This document shows positions 36,038 to 46,090 of a stretch of DNA of 64,000 nt, one piece after another. How positions within the stretch are numbered: the stretch's first letter is position 1; each line of letters begins with the position of its first letter. Location of the stretch: positions 26,660,001 to 26,724,000 of the forward strand of contig NC_135365.1 of NCBI RefSeq assembly GCF_051622035.1, in the 5' to 3' direction. The notes under the pieces were generated by a model, which saw only the letters and a list, made by a program, of their open reading frames with translations, had not been told where the DNA came from and made no database searches. The translations under genes were made by a program, and so were the position numbers. The DNA is from Arctopsyche grandis. Lineage: Eukaryota > Arthropoda > Insecta > Trichoptera > Hydropsychidae.

Positions 36038-36476
36038 CGGTCTCCGTGACGAGACAGAATGTTAAATGACAGAAAACGCAAATATCGGAAGGCAAAGATC
36101 GAAAATCGAAAGATCTTAAGTCGAAAGATCAAAAAAAAATGGTGCATGGTAAACGTTACATACTCACTTAATTTGCGCAACATACTCACGTACATACTCA
36201 CTTAATTTTCGCGAGCAGGATACAACAGGAACAAGAGGAACAGGCTTTTCCTCCCGTATTAATGTGCGCGCGCAGAATACGGGAGGAAAAGCATGTTCCT
36301 CTTGTTGCTGTTGTATCCTGCTCACGAAAATTAAGTGAGTATGTACGTGAGTATGTACCGTTTACCATGCACCATTTTTTTTTGTTCTTTCAACTTAAGA
36401 TCTTTCGATTTTCGATCTTTACCTTCCGATATTTGCGTTTTCTGTGATTTAACATTCTGTCTAGTCACATAGACCC
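36038..36476. mobile_element. Mutator-like (MULE) foldback element, 439 bp
   Basis: Two arms of about 200-220 bp are inverted copies (36038-36260 and about 36276-36476) around a loop of about 15 bp (AATGTGCGCGCGCAG). Outer ends: CGGTCTCCGTGACGAGACAG and, inward from the right, GGGTCTATGTGACTAGACAG. Flanked by a perfect 9-bp duplication GTAAGTCAA (36029-36037 and 36477-36485). Long inverted repeats with 9-bp duplications fit Mutator-like elements. The left arm has one extra CATACTCACTTAATTT-type unit. Non-coding. Confidence 0.8.
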
Positions 36477-36489
36477 GTAAGTCAAATGC

Positions 36490-36709
36490 TATGAAATATT
36501 ATGCATACCAAATTTGGTGGTTTAAAATTAAAAACATTCTGTTTAAGAATTGTAACTGTAAAATACCCCAGTATTTTTTAATCCAAATAGAACTTTTCTC
36601 AATACAAATGGGTTCAATATATAGGGCGTATAGCTTTGAAAACCGAATAGTTATTACAAAAAACGTAAAAATTGGGGCACTTGCATACCCCACTTCGGTG
36701 AGGGAGGGT
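36490..36709 (-). mobile_element. piggyBac-like element fragment (copy 2)
   Basis: On the minus strand it starts CCCTCCCTCACCGAAGTGGG right after TTAA (36710-36713), and continues with TGCAAGTGCCCCAATTTTTA, AATAACTATTCGGTTTTCAA and GATTAAAAAATACTGGGG. It matches both halves of the 29.7-30.3 kb copy without the middle. The distal end is unclear. Confidence 0.5.
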
Positions 36710-36777
36710 TAAACGTGTTTATTACGATTATATTTCGCCATTGACTTAGCGGAAATTCAATTGAAATCTCTATCGGC

Positions 36778-36821
36778 GGCCAAACCTCGCAAAATGGCAA
36801 AGTTTCAAAGCGATCGGAAGA
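36778..36821 (+). repeat. Copy of the 45-bp dispersed core
   Basis: GGCCAAACCTCGCAAAATGG, CAAAGTTTCAAAGCGATCGG, AAG. Closest to the 28.5-kb copy, including flanking TATAGGAA-like sequence. Confidence 0.6.
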
Positions 36822-36859
36822 GTATAGGAAGTTTGTCAGATTAATTGACGAAGTGAACT

Positions 36860-37664
36860 AATAAAAACCTTGTAAAAAAAGAGCTTCCAATACAAATTAT
36901 TCATTACGCTTCTGTCTGTTAAGAATTTGCTAGCTTTAATATAATATATACATATGTCTAGTTCGTCCCCGTTGACATCACAAGAACGCCGATAAGATTC
37001 GTTCGAAGGTCGATTTATTGAAATTTGTTCGAATATGGCTAACCAAGATTTAACCGCAAGAAGAATATCAATTGGAAAAGCCCTCGATGCGAATACACTA
37101 ACTAATTATTAATTCAAAACAAAAATTTATTCAAATAAATAAAATAAGATTCATGAAGCTTGCCAGCTGAAGTACCCAGTTTTGTTGCGATGTGATTTGT
37201 TTATTGTCTTTTAACATTTGAACAATTTGAGACAACTATTTGGTGAAACGAAAGCATGAGTCAGTAATTCCAATTGTTGAAAACCTTCAACAAATCCATC
37301 GAGCACTTCAAACACGTCCTATTCCCGAAAGTATGCGACGGCTTAAGTATCATGTTGGCAGCGCAGGATTTTATTTTTATTTTTCAAGTATCACAAGTCG
37401 ATGCACTCTACGAAGGCTGCAACGAGGCGCGGCAAGGACCTTTGACCGTACTGAGAGAGCCTGAATTTTTCGGCAAACCTCCAAGTCGGATTTCGGCCAT
37501 TGTTCTCGGTCGTTGTTAATTTTTACCGGTCAAATTTTTGCCCATCGAGTTCAATACTCGCAACTAAGTTAAACCTTTGCACTCCCAATGAATAATATTC
37601 CAATTAAAGACACGCTCGAATCACAGTCGTGCAATGGGTAACCATTTCAAGACACTTTCGAATT
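36860..37664 (+). other. Unrecognised frames, no supported gene
   Basis: Overlapping plus frames (37240-37464, 37274-37519) of 74-81 aa in slightly G+C-richer DNA. The longer has no domain I recognise. They could be part of an exon, but there is no homology or splice evidence. Confidence 0.2.
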
Positions 37665-37677
37665 TCAGAACCGTATT

Positions 37678-38171
37678 TGATTTTGATTTTTAAATGCTTT
37701 TTATTATTACAAAATTATGTTCACAATACATCTTATATCTATTTTAATAGCTACTGATTTACTTATCATTTTCTATTTTACAATTTTAATTTAATTTTGT
37801 TAGTAATCATAGTATTATATTATTCTAATGTTAATGTACAGCATAATAAAAAAGAGCTCAAAAACCTATTTACAATTCTTATTTAAATGTTTATAATACA
37901 TCTAATACATAATATTAATTAAAGACTCTCTAAAGTCGACGATCCAAATCAGATTGTGTTTAGGTAATCTGTGTTTATACTTGAAGGATATAGACATTTT
38001 GTTGTAATCACCGAGACTCTTCGCAAGTGTCTTAGTATGGTTATTAGTAATTCTGTCATATAATCTACTGGTTAGTTTGTTAGTAATGTCTGTAAAAAAC
38101 GGAATATTATTTATGGCATGCAGTTTTTTCAAGTGAGTATATATGGGTGTATTATAAATTATTTTTAGGGA
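37678..38171 (-). mobile_element. Jockey-like retroposon tail (copy 6)
   Basis: Last part of the RT frame (LTSRLYDRITNNHTKTL) and the 3' UTR, minus sense. Flanked by a perfect 13-bp duplication TCAGAACCGTATT (37665-37677 and 38172-38184). Point changes relative to the 34-kb copy alter the C-terminal residues. Confidence 0.85.
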
Positions 38172-38427
38172 TCAGAACCGTATTGAAATTAATGTCTACT
38201 ATACAAATGCACAGTTTTCAATTTGGGATCTATCTAATGGTAGTTTAAAGTTGCCAACCGATGGAGAGATTTGTCTGCTTGTATATATACATACATATAT
38301 ATATATAAAACCTAATTAAGAAATCACCAATTCTCGACGTAAACTTTCATCATGAGTATTACAAAGTTGTCTAATACGATTATTTTTCACTATGGTAATG
38401 GCGGACGTCATTTTCACTTATATTGAT

Positions 38428-38472
38428 GACCAAACCGAGCAAAATGGCAAAGTTTTAAAACGATAGGATAAG
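38428..38472 (+). repeat. Copy of the 45-bp dispersed core
   Basis: GACCAAACCGAGCAAAATGG, CAAAGTTTTAAAACGATAGG, ATAAG, preceded by ATATTGAT as in the 40.4-kb copy. Confidence 0.6.
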
Positions 38473-38730
38473 AACCCAAACTTCGTCATACGACCAAATC
38501 GTTTGCAAGCTAAGAAAAGGTAAGTAAAAATAATTAATCATTAATATTTAAATGGAATCGTCTGTCGGATCGACGTGATGACAGCTGTCTGTTCAGCGTG
38601 CTTTCTCACCACCCCTACGAAACTTCACAGGTTACATATTTACACTGAATTATAGGTACCGTTTCCTCATTGTCTCATTATTTATATAAGGCTGTTGAGT
38701 CGCAGTTGGTCTTGTTTTTTTATAACGACT

Positions 38731-39394
38731 TCACAATCCTGCAACGATGAAGTATAATTTAGCCGTAGCTTCGACTAATTTCGCGGCTAGAGACCTTACC
38801 GGAGACATTTTAGCCGACAGATCTCCCCGTCTCAGAAGTACAATGTATATTATATAATTTGGCATGGATCTACATAAAATAATAGTACAAAGGGTTGGAA
38901 ACCGACCTATGCTAAGACAAAGCATCGATGAAGCGTGCTGCGAGTATTTGAATGTGGTCTCGTAAAGAAGCAAAGGAGTCTTCTGTGGGCAACCTCACAG
39001 GTTCAAGGTGCACCATGACCCCGCCACGAGAGACCCATGGATAGATTGCTGTTAAACGATAGACCCATTTAGGTCTATCGACCATCATTGTCCCACGACC
39101 GCCATCGAAGATCGACACCATTAGCATATTGGCTCGCTGTTGCTCTACAGACTTTGTTCGGCTAGGGTTAAATGAAAAAATAATTATATACATACATATG
39201 CATGTAGATATGTTCGAGGTAGGATGTGACGGATCAATGTCCGTCATATCTGACGGATAATGCGTGTTTCGATGACCCTGTAGGAGTGCGTTGTTCTTTT
39301 GCTGCGGTGTTTGCAGAATGACCTTTGCGATTCGTGACTTGTACATATGTACCTTATATTGTGAACTTGGCTTTGAACTCCTTATAACAATCAA
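38731..39394 (-). other. Unrecognised minus-strand frames (160 aa and 80 aa)
   Basis: The 160-aa frame (39394-38912) is the longest non-P450, non-retroposon frame in the window. Its second half reads like protein (SVEQQRANMLMVSIFDGGRG, WVYRLTAIYPWVSRGGVMVH) and lies in G+C-richer DNA; the first half contains a microsatellite-derived stretch. A second frame (38973-38731) overlaps its end. I do not recognise a family. It may be an exon, a mobile element fragment or chance. Confidence 0.3.
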
Positions 39395-40155
39395 TAATTA
39401 TTGGGAATAATTTCAGATTGTGTTGCAATTATTCCAATACAGTGCTGGAGATGCTTATTTATATTTAAAATAATATTCCACTTCAAATTTTAACCTATGT
39501 AATCATATCATGAACATTTGTTCCAAAAAATAGTGGAAGAAAAATCGAACAAGAGTAAACTGCCACTTCCGGTTGAATGTTGCTCACTGAATTTTATATA
39601 TAACTTGGTTTTATAGTTAAACTTCTAGATATGAAATCTCAGTTCAATACGCCGAAAGGTTTCCGAGAAAAACAAAAAAACCTCGATATTCTAGAGTAAA
39701 AGTACTACTTCTGGTTGAGGTAAAAATATTTAAAAAATATTAGGATTTAAAATTTATAATTTCTATTATTTCTGTCTGATTAGGTTAGCGATTTGGGAGA
39801 TAATTTAATTCAAAATCTTAAATAATTTTAAGATATATAAAAAAAACTCAAGTAAAAAAAAAAATGTATATAAAAAACTTTAGTAAAAAAACTCATGTAA
39901 CAAAATAAATGTATATAAACAAATAATTTACTAAAATATAATAAATAATTAAATAAATATATAATAAATTAAATACAATTGATTTATCAAAATAAAAAGG
40001 CAATTTAAACAATATTTCAACAACAAATGTACAAATGTGTGGGATTAAAATTTCAATCAAAATGATTTCAATGATTGGGGTTTCAATCAAAAAGATTTCA
40101 ATGATTGGGGTTTCAATCAAAATTATGATCCCGGCTTAAACTAATGTAATTAAAT
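39395..40155. other. Intergenic, AT-rich, with a short tandem repeat
   Basis: 40040-40125 holds about three units of (A/G)ATTTCAATGATTGGGGTTTC-AATCAAAA (about 29 bp). 39840-39960 is A-rich. No gene. Confidence 0.5.
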
Positions 40156-40229
40156 ATATTACTAAGAGGTATGGGCCGCTTTTAGATCATCACATACATA
40201 CCAAGGCGGCCCATACCTCTTAGTAATAT
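40156..40229. repeat. Perfect 24-bp hairpin
   Basis: The left arm, from ATATTACTAAGAGGTATGGG to CCGC (40156-40179), is exactly complementary to 40206-40229, with a 26-nt loop. It sits 13 bp before the LINE 5' UTR copy. Confidence 0.85.
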
Positions 40230-40242
40230 AGATTTATATATA

Positions 40243-40550
40243 CGAGAACCTATAGAGCAAATTTCATAAAATATAGAGTGAATTATAGGCGTTTAAACAA
40301 TTAAAATCTGATAAGGCCGTGTCATGGCGAACAGTTTACGCCTTGTTAAACGTCAGGAAGATTTACTTTCCTTCGTTTTTAAAACACGTTGTATACGATA
40401 TTTTATCTCCAACGTAATGGCAGACGATACATTAACGTGTATTGATGACCAAAATGAGCAATATGGCAAAGTATGAAAACGATCGGATAAGAGATAAAAA
40501 TGACCACTAACACGAAAGCCATGTGAAACGTAAAGGAGATATGTAAAAAA
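40243..40550 (+). mobile_element. Detached copy of the LINE 5' UTR
   Basis: Matches 1860-2179 in reverse complement, starting at CGAGAACCTATAGAGCAAAT and ending at GGAGATATGTAAAAA. Includes the 45-bp core (40447-40492). ORF1 and everything downstream are missing. Confidence 0.75.
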
Positions 40551-40564
40551 AGGACCATTTCCAT

Positions 40565-40770
40565 AAGGAGAGGTACCATTTCAGATCAACTTAAAAATTT
40601 CAAAAAAAAATTACTTCGCTTTGATAAGAATTTTAGTTCGATAGGACTAACGGTTTTCAAAAAATCCCCAAAATTCACAGACACACTAAAATACCCACAC
40701 ATATTTCTTTTAGATCATGAAAACGTGATCAATGATCGAATCTGAATTCGAATCAGTCAAAATCTCGAGT
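40565..40770 (+). repeat. Dispersed repeat, also at 2896-3160 (inverted)
   Basis: GGTACCATTTC, AACTTAAAAATTTC, TTCGATAGGACTAACGG, TTTTCAAAAAATC, GATCATGAAAACGTGATCA and CGAATCAGT in the same order as the first copy. Confidence 0.6.
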
Positions 40771-40979
40771 TCGAATTTTCGCATGATCACAAAACTGCAT
40801 CTATTGTTACTACGTACATACATATGTACATAAATCAGTTATTAATATCGAATTAAGCTGCTGCTAATTCTTTGCTAATGATATTTAAAAAAAAATCAAG
40901 TCAAACGATTATTTGTACCTCTGGTCAAATATCTATTGTTCGGCCGATATGTTATAATACATAATTAAATACAAAATTC

Positions 40980-41580
40980 ACAACGATTGTTCGTTAGCGA
41001 AAACTCCATGCGAATTCGACGACCGTCGTTACGTTACATTACCTATTATTATCATCGCAGAGCAATTTCATTGTGTTCCCACAATATTTTCGCACATCGA
41101 AAACTGCATTAAAAGCCGAGTGCGAAAACGACGATAGGAAACGCCAATCAAAAGCAGTCGAACCTCGAATTGACAAACCAGCAATATTCTTATCGGGGAT
41201 CGTTAATCGATTCGCGATATCCGTTAGAGCTTCGGGCCGTTTATTAAATTCGAACCCCGAATTAATTTAATGGGCAATGAATATCCGTCGGCCGATTGAA
41301 ACGTGAATCGAAACAATAAACGATAAGTCGACTCGTTAAATCGATTATTCAAATAGTCCATATAATTCGTACCTTTTATTATTCACTCGGCGATAATAAG
41401 CGGAAGTGAGGCTTTTCGGCTTTCGAAAACAATCTGAGTGATTTCGAATGTCGTAAAAGGTGCACTTTTACGTGTAGTTTCAGACTTGATGATGAACTAT
41501 TCGGCTTATCCGTCTGTTAATTTCCAATCGCAATCTTAAAGAGTTGAGTTCGGCATCGATGGAAAGATTTATCTGCAAAC
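40980..41580. other. CpG-containing non-coding block between the P450 genes
   Basis: Dense in TCGA/ATCGAT/CGAA motifs (TTAATCGATTCGCGATATCC, GATAAGTCGACTCGTTAAAT), unlike the AT-rich flanks. A 65-aa frame at 41073-41270 is unrecognised. Possible enhancer for the P450 cluster; this is inference only. Confidence 0.2.
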
Positions 41581-41689
41581 TAATCGGGATAAATGTGTTT
41601 AGCGATTTAATATATAATATAATTACATTTTTTAATCAATTTTATATATCACAGCCTCATTTAACAAGTTAAAATTTTCAATGTCATCT

Positions 41690-41758
41690 ATTTTGACACG
41701 AGATTCAATGGCTTGATCGATTCGATAGCGCAAAAATAAAGATTAGACGATTATAAGT
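41690..41758 (+). promoter_or_regulatory. Possible relic of a third P450 promoter copy
   Basis: TATTTTGACACGAGATTCAA, TGGCTTGATCGATTCGATA and GCAAAAATAAAGATTAGA align in order with the P450-B upstream block at about 43275-43330 (GGCTTAATTGATCTGATAAT, GAAAAAAGATAA). No P450 exon follows; decayed jockey sequence does. Confidence 0.3.
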
Positions 41759-42010
41759 GCTATGATCCGTTTATTTTACAATGGTCATTCACCTAGAGAT
41801 TTGTCTGTTGATGTGTCTATGTCTACGACAATTGACTCAGTTAAATACACATACATACATACTACGAAAGACAAATTTTTTGATAAATTATTGCGTCAAA
41901 TTATATTTCGAGATCATATTGGCGAAAAAACTTTATCGTTACATTTTTAATTCGTTGTTAAAAAAGTATTGTATTTATAATCGTAGATCCATTATATATT
42001 TGTTATGTAA

Positions 42011-42980
42011 ATGATGGATGAATGGATGTCCATTGATCGAGTGCACCGTCTTATTACAAAAATTGAACAATCGTTAGAGGAAAATGAGTATTGTTCGGCT
42101 GTATTTCTTGATGTCTCGCATAGCACAAAGGACTTATCTACAAAATCAGCAAGTCGTTACCTGGAAATTATTGCAAATTACTTAAATTACACTTAATTAA
42201 TAATTTGAAGTCATACTTATCTGACGCAAATTCAGAATCGTCCATGGAGAGGCATATGCTGACTTTTTCAGTCACTGCGGGAGTACCACAGGGAAGAGTG
42301 ATTGGACCTATCCTGTACCTGATATACACTGATGACATCCCAACAAGCAAAGAGACATTCATTCGAACATTTGCCGATAACACAGTCATTATATCATCGA
42401 GCGAGTAGTAAACGCTTGCAGCATGTACTAGACAAAATCAACAAATGGACCAAGGATTGGAAGATAAAACTGAACGACATCAAATCAATTCAAGTCACAT
42501 TTACACTGCGACGAAGTTATATCAACCTTCAGACTTTAACCGGGTACAAATTCCAAAAGCTAACTCAGTCAAATATTTAGGACGGCGTCTCGACTCAAGG
42601 CTTACATGGAGGCATCATATCAAGAAAAAAAATAAAGCATTTTCGAATCAAACAGAGAGAGAGAGGTACTGGCTAATAGGAAGACACTCCAAATTAGACT
42701 ACAAAAATTAATTTACCAGGCGATTGTGAAGCCAATATGGCATTCAGCTGTGGGGGTGCAGTAGGCCATCCAATACCGAATATGTGCAAAGATGACAAAA
42801 CCAGTTTCTGAGGATCATCACCGATGCATATCGCTTTGTCACAAACGAAGAGATCTACAAGAACCTCAAAATCCAAACCGTGGTGAGACTACACCATCAC
42901 CTCAAACAGAAGTTTTGAAGTTGCTGGACACAACTCACCAGCAGAGGTGTTTAAAGAGAAAAAGCCTTAAGAATTGGTAG
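42011..42980 (+). mobile_element. Jockey-clade reverse transcriptase, decayed
   Basis: Pieces in three frames: IDRVHRLITKIEQ and EYCSAVFLDVS (42011-42196); NNLKSYLSDANSES, SVTAGVPQGRVIGPILYLIY and FADNTVI (42205-42408); DKINKWTKDWKIKLNDIKS (42411-42500); ANSVKYLGRRLDSRLTWRHH (42550-42620); then IQLWGCSRPSNTEYVQR near 42740. The catalytic FADD is FADN, several frameshifts and stops are present, and the segment joining motif A to motif B is shortened. Dead copy of a family different from the tails at 13-38 kb. Confidence 0.85.
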
Positions 42981-43239
42981 TCTGAATGTGAGAGATTCAG
43001 AAGACCAATTTTGGAGGACGGAGTAGTGATTCCGTAGTTCCCGTACATGATCGGAAGAACAGCGTTATCAATGGTGATGATCTATCGGGAATTGATAAGA
43101 TGGCACCAAATAAAAGGGAAAAAATAATCTCTAAGGAACCACCGCGACAGATAAATCGCTAGAGAAAAGTCTGACGATTTATTTGCAGACAAATTTAAAC
43201 GTGAATGGCCACCTTTATTGTCCAAAATATTCGAGAAAA

Positions 43240-43460
43240 GTAAATAAAAATATAGTCATTTAATCGAAATATTATCAATTTTGCCAACAGATTTAAAGGC
43301 TTAATTGATCTGATAATGAAAAAAGATAATTCTTCATTTGATTTGATAGTAGTCAAAAACTGATCGACAATACATTCGAGATCAAGACTTCTACCCTATA
43401 TATACATAATAATATTATTCAATATAGTTACTTCTTCAATAGTTAGATATATAAGTAAAT
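43240..43460 (+). promoter_or_regulatory. P450-B promoter region
   Basis: ATCAATTTTGCC, GGCTTAATTGATCTGATAAT, AAAAAAGATAA (about 43270-43330) and ACATTCGAGATCAAGACTTC (43372-43391) match the P450-A upstream sequence. TATATATA near 43398-43405 lies about 60 bp before the ATG and could be the TATA box. Confidence 0.55.
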
Positions 43461-46090
43461 ATGTGGATTTTGACATTATTAATTGTAATTTTGATAATAT
43501 CTGCGTACGCATTTATAACACGGAATAACAACTATTGGAAGCAGAAAAAAGTGCCTTTTGAGAAACCAACATTTTTCTTTGGAAACTATAAACCTGTATT
43601 CTCAGGGTCTAAACATTTTGGTTTGTTGTACAGTCACTTTTACGAGTAAGTCTTATTTTTTTAAATTATTCTTGTATTCAAAATGTATTATATTGATTCA
43701 AATTGATACTTCATTTACATATAAGCAAGTTTAAGAATGCTGCATACGTAGGTCTATACAGATTGTGGACGCCTGATATATTAATTAGAGATCCTGAACT
43801 AATTAGAAACGTTCTTGTGAAAGATTTTCAAAGCTTCGCCAACAATGATTTCGATGTAAGTACAATCATATTTTCAGTTTCATTTCTTATAAATAAAAAA
43901 AATGTTTACATTTGTATATGTATGTATATTTAGTCTTATTGTGGATTTTTAATTTTAATCTTAATCTTTATAAAGTTTGTGAATATCCGTAATGTCTAGT
44001 TTACGATTTGCGTAGTTAAAGTTTTGTATATTTATTACGGTGTAAAATTACGCTTTTATCGATGCCAAAAAGATAAATTAAAACACACCGGAATTGGAAT
44101 TGGATTTCTTAATAGTATTCTTATTTAAGAACAAAATCTAAAATAGTGTAATTGAAAAATAGTCTGAACATCACAAAGTCATCTAATCAGTTGTTTGTAT
44201 GCTATAATGTCTTTGTTATCAAATCGATAATCTGTTAATTATTTTTAGTAATGTGCTTAATTGATTTATATCAAACATTATCATCAAGATCACTCATTTT
44301 TACCAAAATGTGTGTACACAAATAATATGTACGTATTTATGTTATAATTCTAGCTGGATCCGAAAGTTGATCCAATATTTGCATCCAATATATTTAGTCA
44401 AACTGGAGAAGTGTGGAAAAAAAATAGAGCAGCTTGGACAGCCAGTATGACTTCGAATAAAATAAGGAATGCATTCGAAAAGATTAACGAGAGATGCAAT
44501 GTAATGATTGATCATATAAAAAAACAGATAAAAGAAAAACCAAACGAGGCTTTGGAAACTAAAGACGTATAAAAATAGAATTATCTTATCTTTCCTATAC
44601 AATAAATTAACAATTATTTATTAATTAATAAAAAAAATACTGTTTTATATTAAAGCTATCGTTAAACTTCTTCACTGATGCAGTGGTGTCATCGGTATTA
44701 GGATTAGAAGTCAATTCTTTCGTCGAAAAAGATAATCCATACAAAAAGGTTGCCGGTTCATTTTTTGCTCCTAGTTTTTGGTTTGGATTATTAACCATGA
44801 CTTTTATTATTTCACCAACTTTGGCAAAATTCTTAAAAATAAGGTATGTGAACAAACACTTAATTGTATCATAGTTAACAATAAGAAGTAAAATTTAACC
44901 TTTGCAATGATTTGTAAGCAAATACTTGTATAATATTTAATAGTATGCAGTAAAATTTAACTATTGAAATGTTAATATTAAAGATTTGTGCCAAAACATA
45001 TAGAAAATGAACTGGTTAAAATGGCACGAAAAGTTTATGAGAGCCGTAAAACTACAGGTTTTCATAAAAACAACTCGTTTGATTCGATACTTTTACACAA
45101 CCAAAGCAAAGATAATTATTGTAAGTCAAATAAAAGGTCGTAATTATATATACATGTAGTCTTGACGATATATTTTAATAAAAATCATTACACTTTCAGC
45201 TCCAACCGATTTAGATATTGCCGGTTTAATTTTTGGTTTCTTATTGGATGGTACTGAAACATCGTCTGGAGTGGCTGGATTTATGCTTCATTTTGTTGGT
45301 TTTTTCAACAATCTACAATGTATTATATGTTACGTATAATTTATTTTTATTTTTGATTATTCATACTGTTTTTTAGATAGCGGCAAATCCTGATGTGCAG
45401 AAAAAATTACGGGATGAAGTAGATCAAGCCGCAGAAGCAAATGGTGGAAAGTTGGATTATGACACCATTCATAGCTTATCTTATTTGGATATGATATTTA
45501 GCGGTATGCTACTAAATCTTTAATACAGATTTGATTACAGAAAGTAGATTTTCTAATACACTTTGCGTTTTTTTTTAGAAACTTTGAGATTGTATCCACC
45601 AGCCTTAACGGTACAACGATTGTGTACTAAACCTTACGTTTTGCCTCCTTCTGATCCAAAAGGACAACCATTTGAAGTTCCACTGGGTATGACAGTTATT
45701 ATTCCGATTTATTCCCTGCACATGGATCCGGAACATTTTCCAGAACCGGAAAAATTCGATCCGGAAAGATTCAATGATGAAAATAAAAGCAAAATTAAAA
45801 AGTTCACCTACTTACCTTTCGGAGAAGGGCCCAGAATTTGTATCGGTATGTTTTAAGAAATGTTTCTTAATATTTTAATTGAAGAAATAATAACATATTG
45901 TGATAATTTTATAGGTGCACGTTTTGCTTTCAATCAAACAAAAATTTGCATTGCAAATCTAATAAAGAATTTCGAGATAAGACTTGATCCAAAAATGGAA
46001 GGGAAGACTTTGGTAATCGATCCAAATTTTCTTCTTGTGAAGGCAGTTGGAGGTTTATGGGTTACGTTTCACAATAGAGTTGAAGCTTGA
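43461..46090 (+). CDS. Cytochrome P450, CYP3 clan (P450-B), 505 aa
   Basis: Nine exons: 43461-43645, 43726-43855, 44354-44566, 44656-44843, 44984-45120, 45200-45294, 45377-45503, 45579-45845, 45915-46090; total 1518 nt. Each exon has the length of its P450-A partner except exon 5, which has one extra codon (Tyr before the exon end). Anchor at residues 2-17, I-helix DGTETSS at 301-307, ETLR at 359-362, PERF at 420-423, heme loop FGEGPRICIG with Cys446. No stop or frameshift; all introns GT-AG (exon 6 donor GTTGGT). It is a close tandem paralogue of P450-A, which ends about 9.8 kb upstream. Expected role: membrane-bound monooxygenase, perhaps detoxification; substrate unknown. The CYP family name needs a database comparison. 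Confidence 0.93.

Noticed and set aside
40040-40125. CRISPR-like spaced repeat
   Set aside because: Adjacent tandem units without spacers, in a eukaryotic genome.
43010-43200. Continuation of the jockey frame to the P450-B promoter
   Set aside because: No RT-like residues could be aligned after about 42980.
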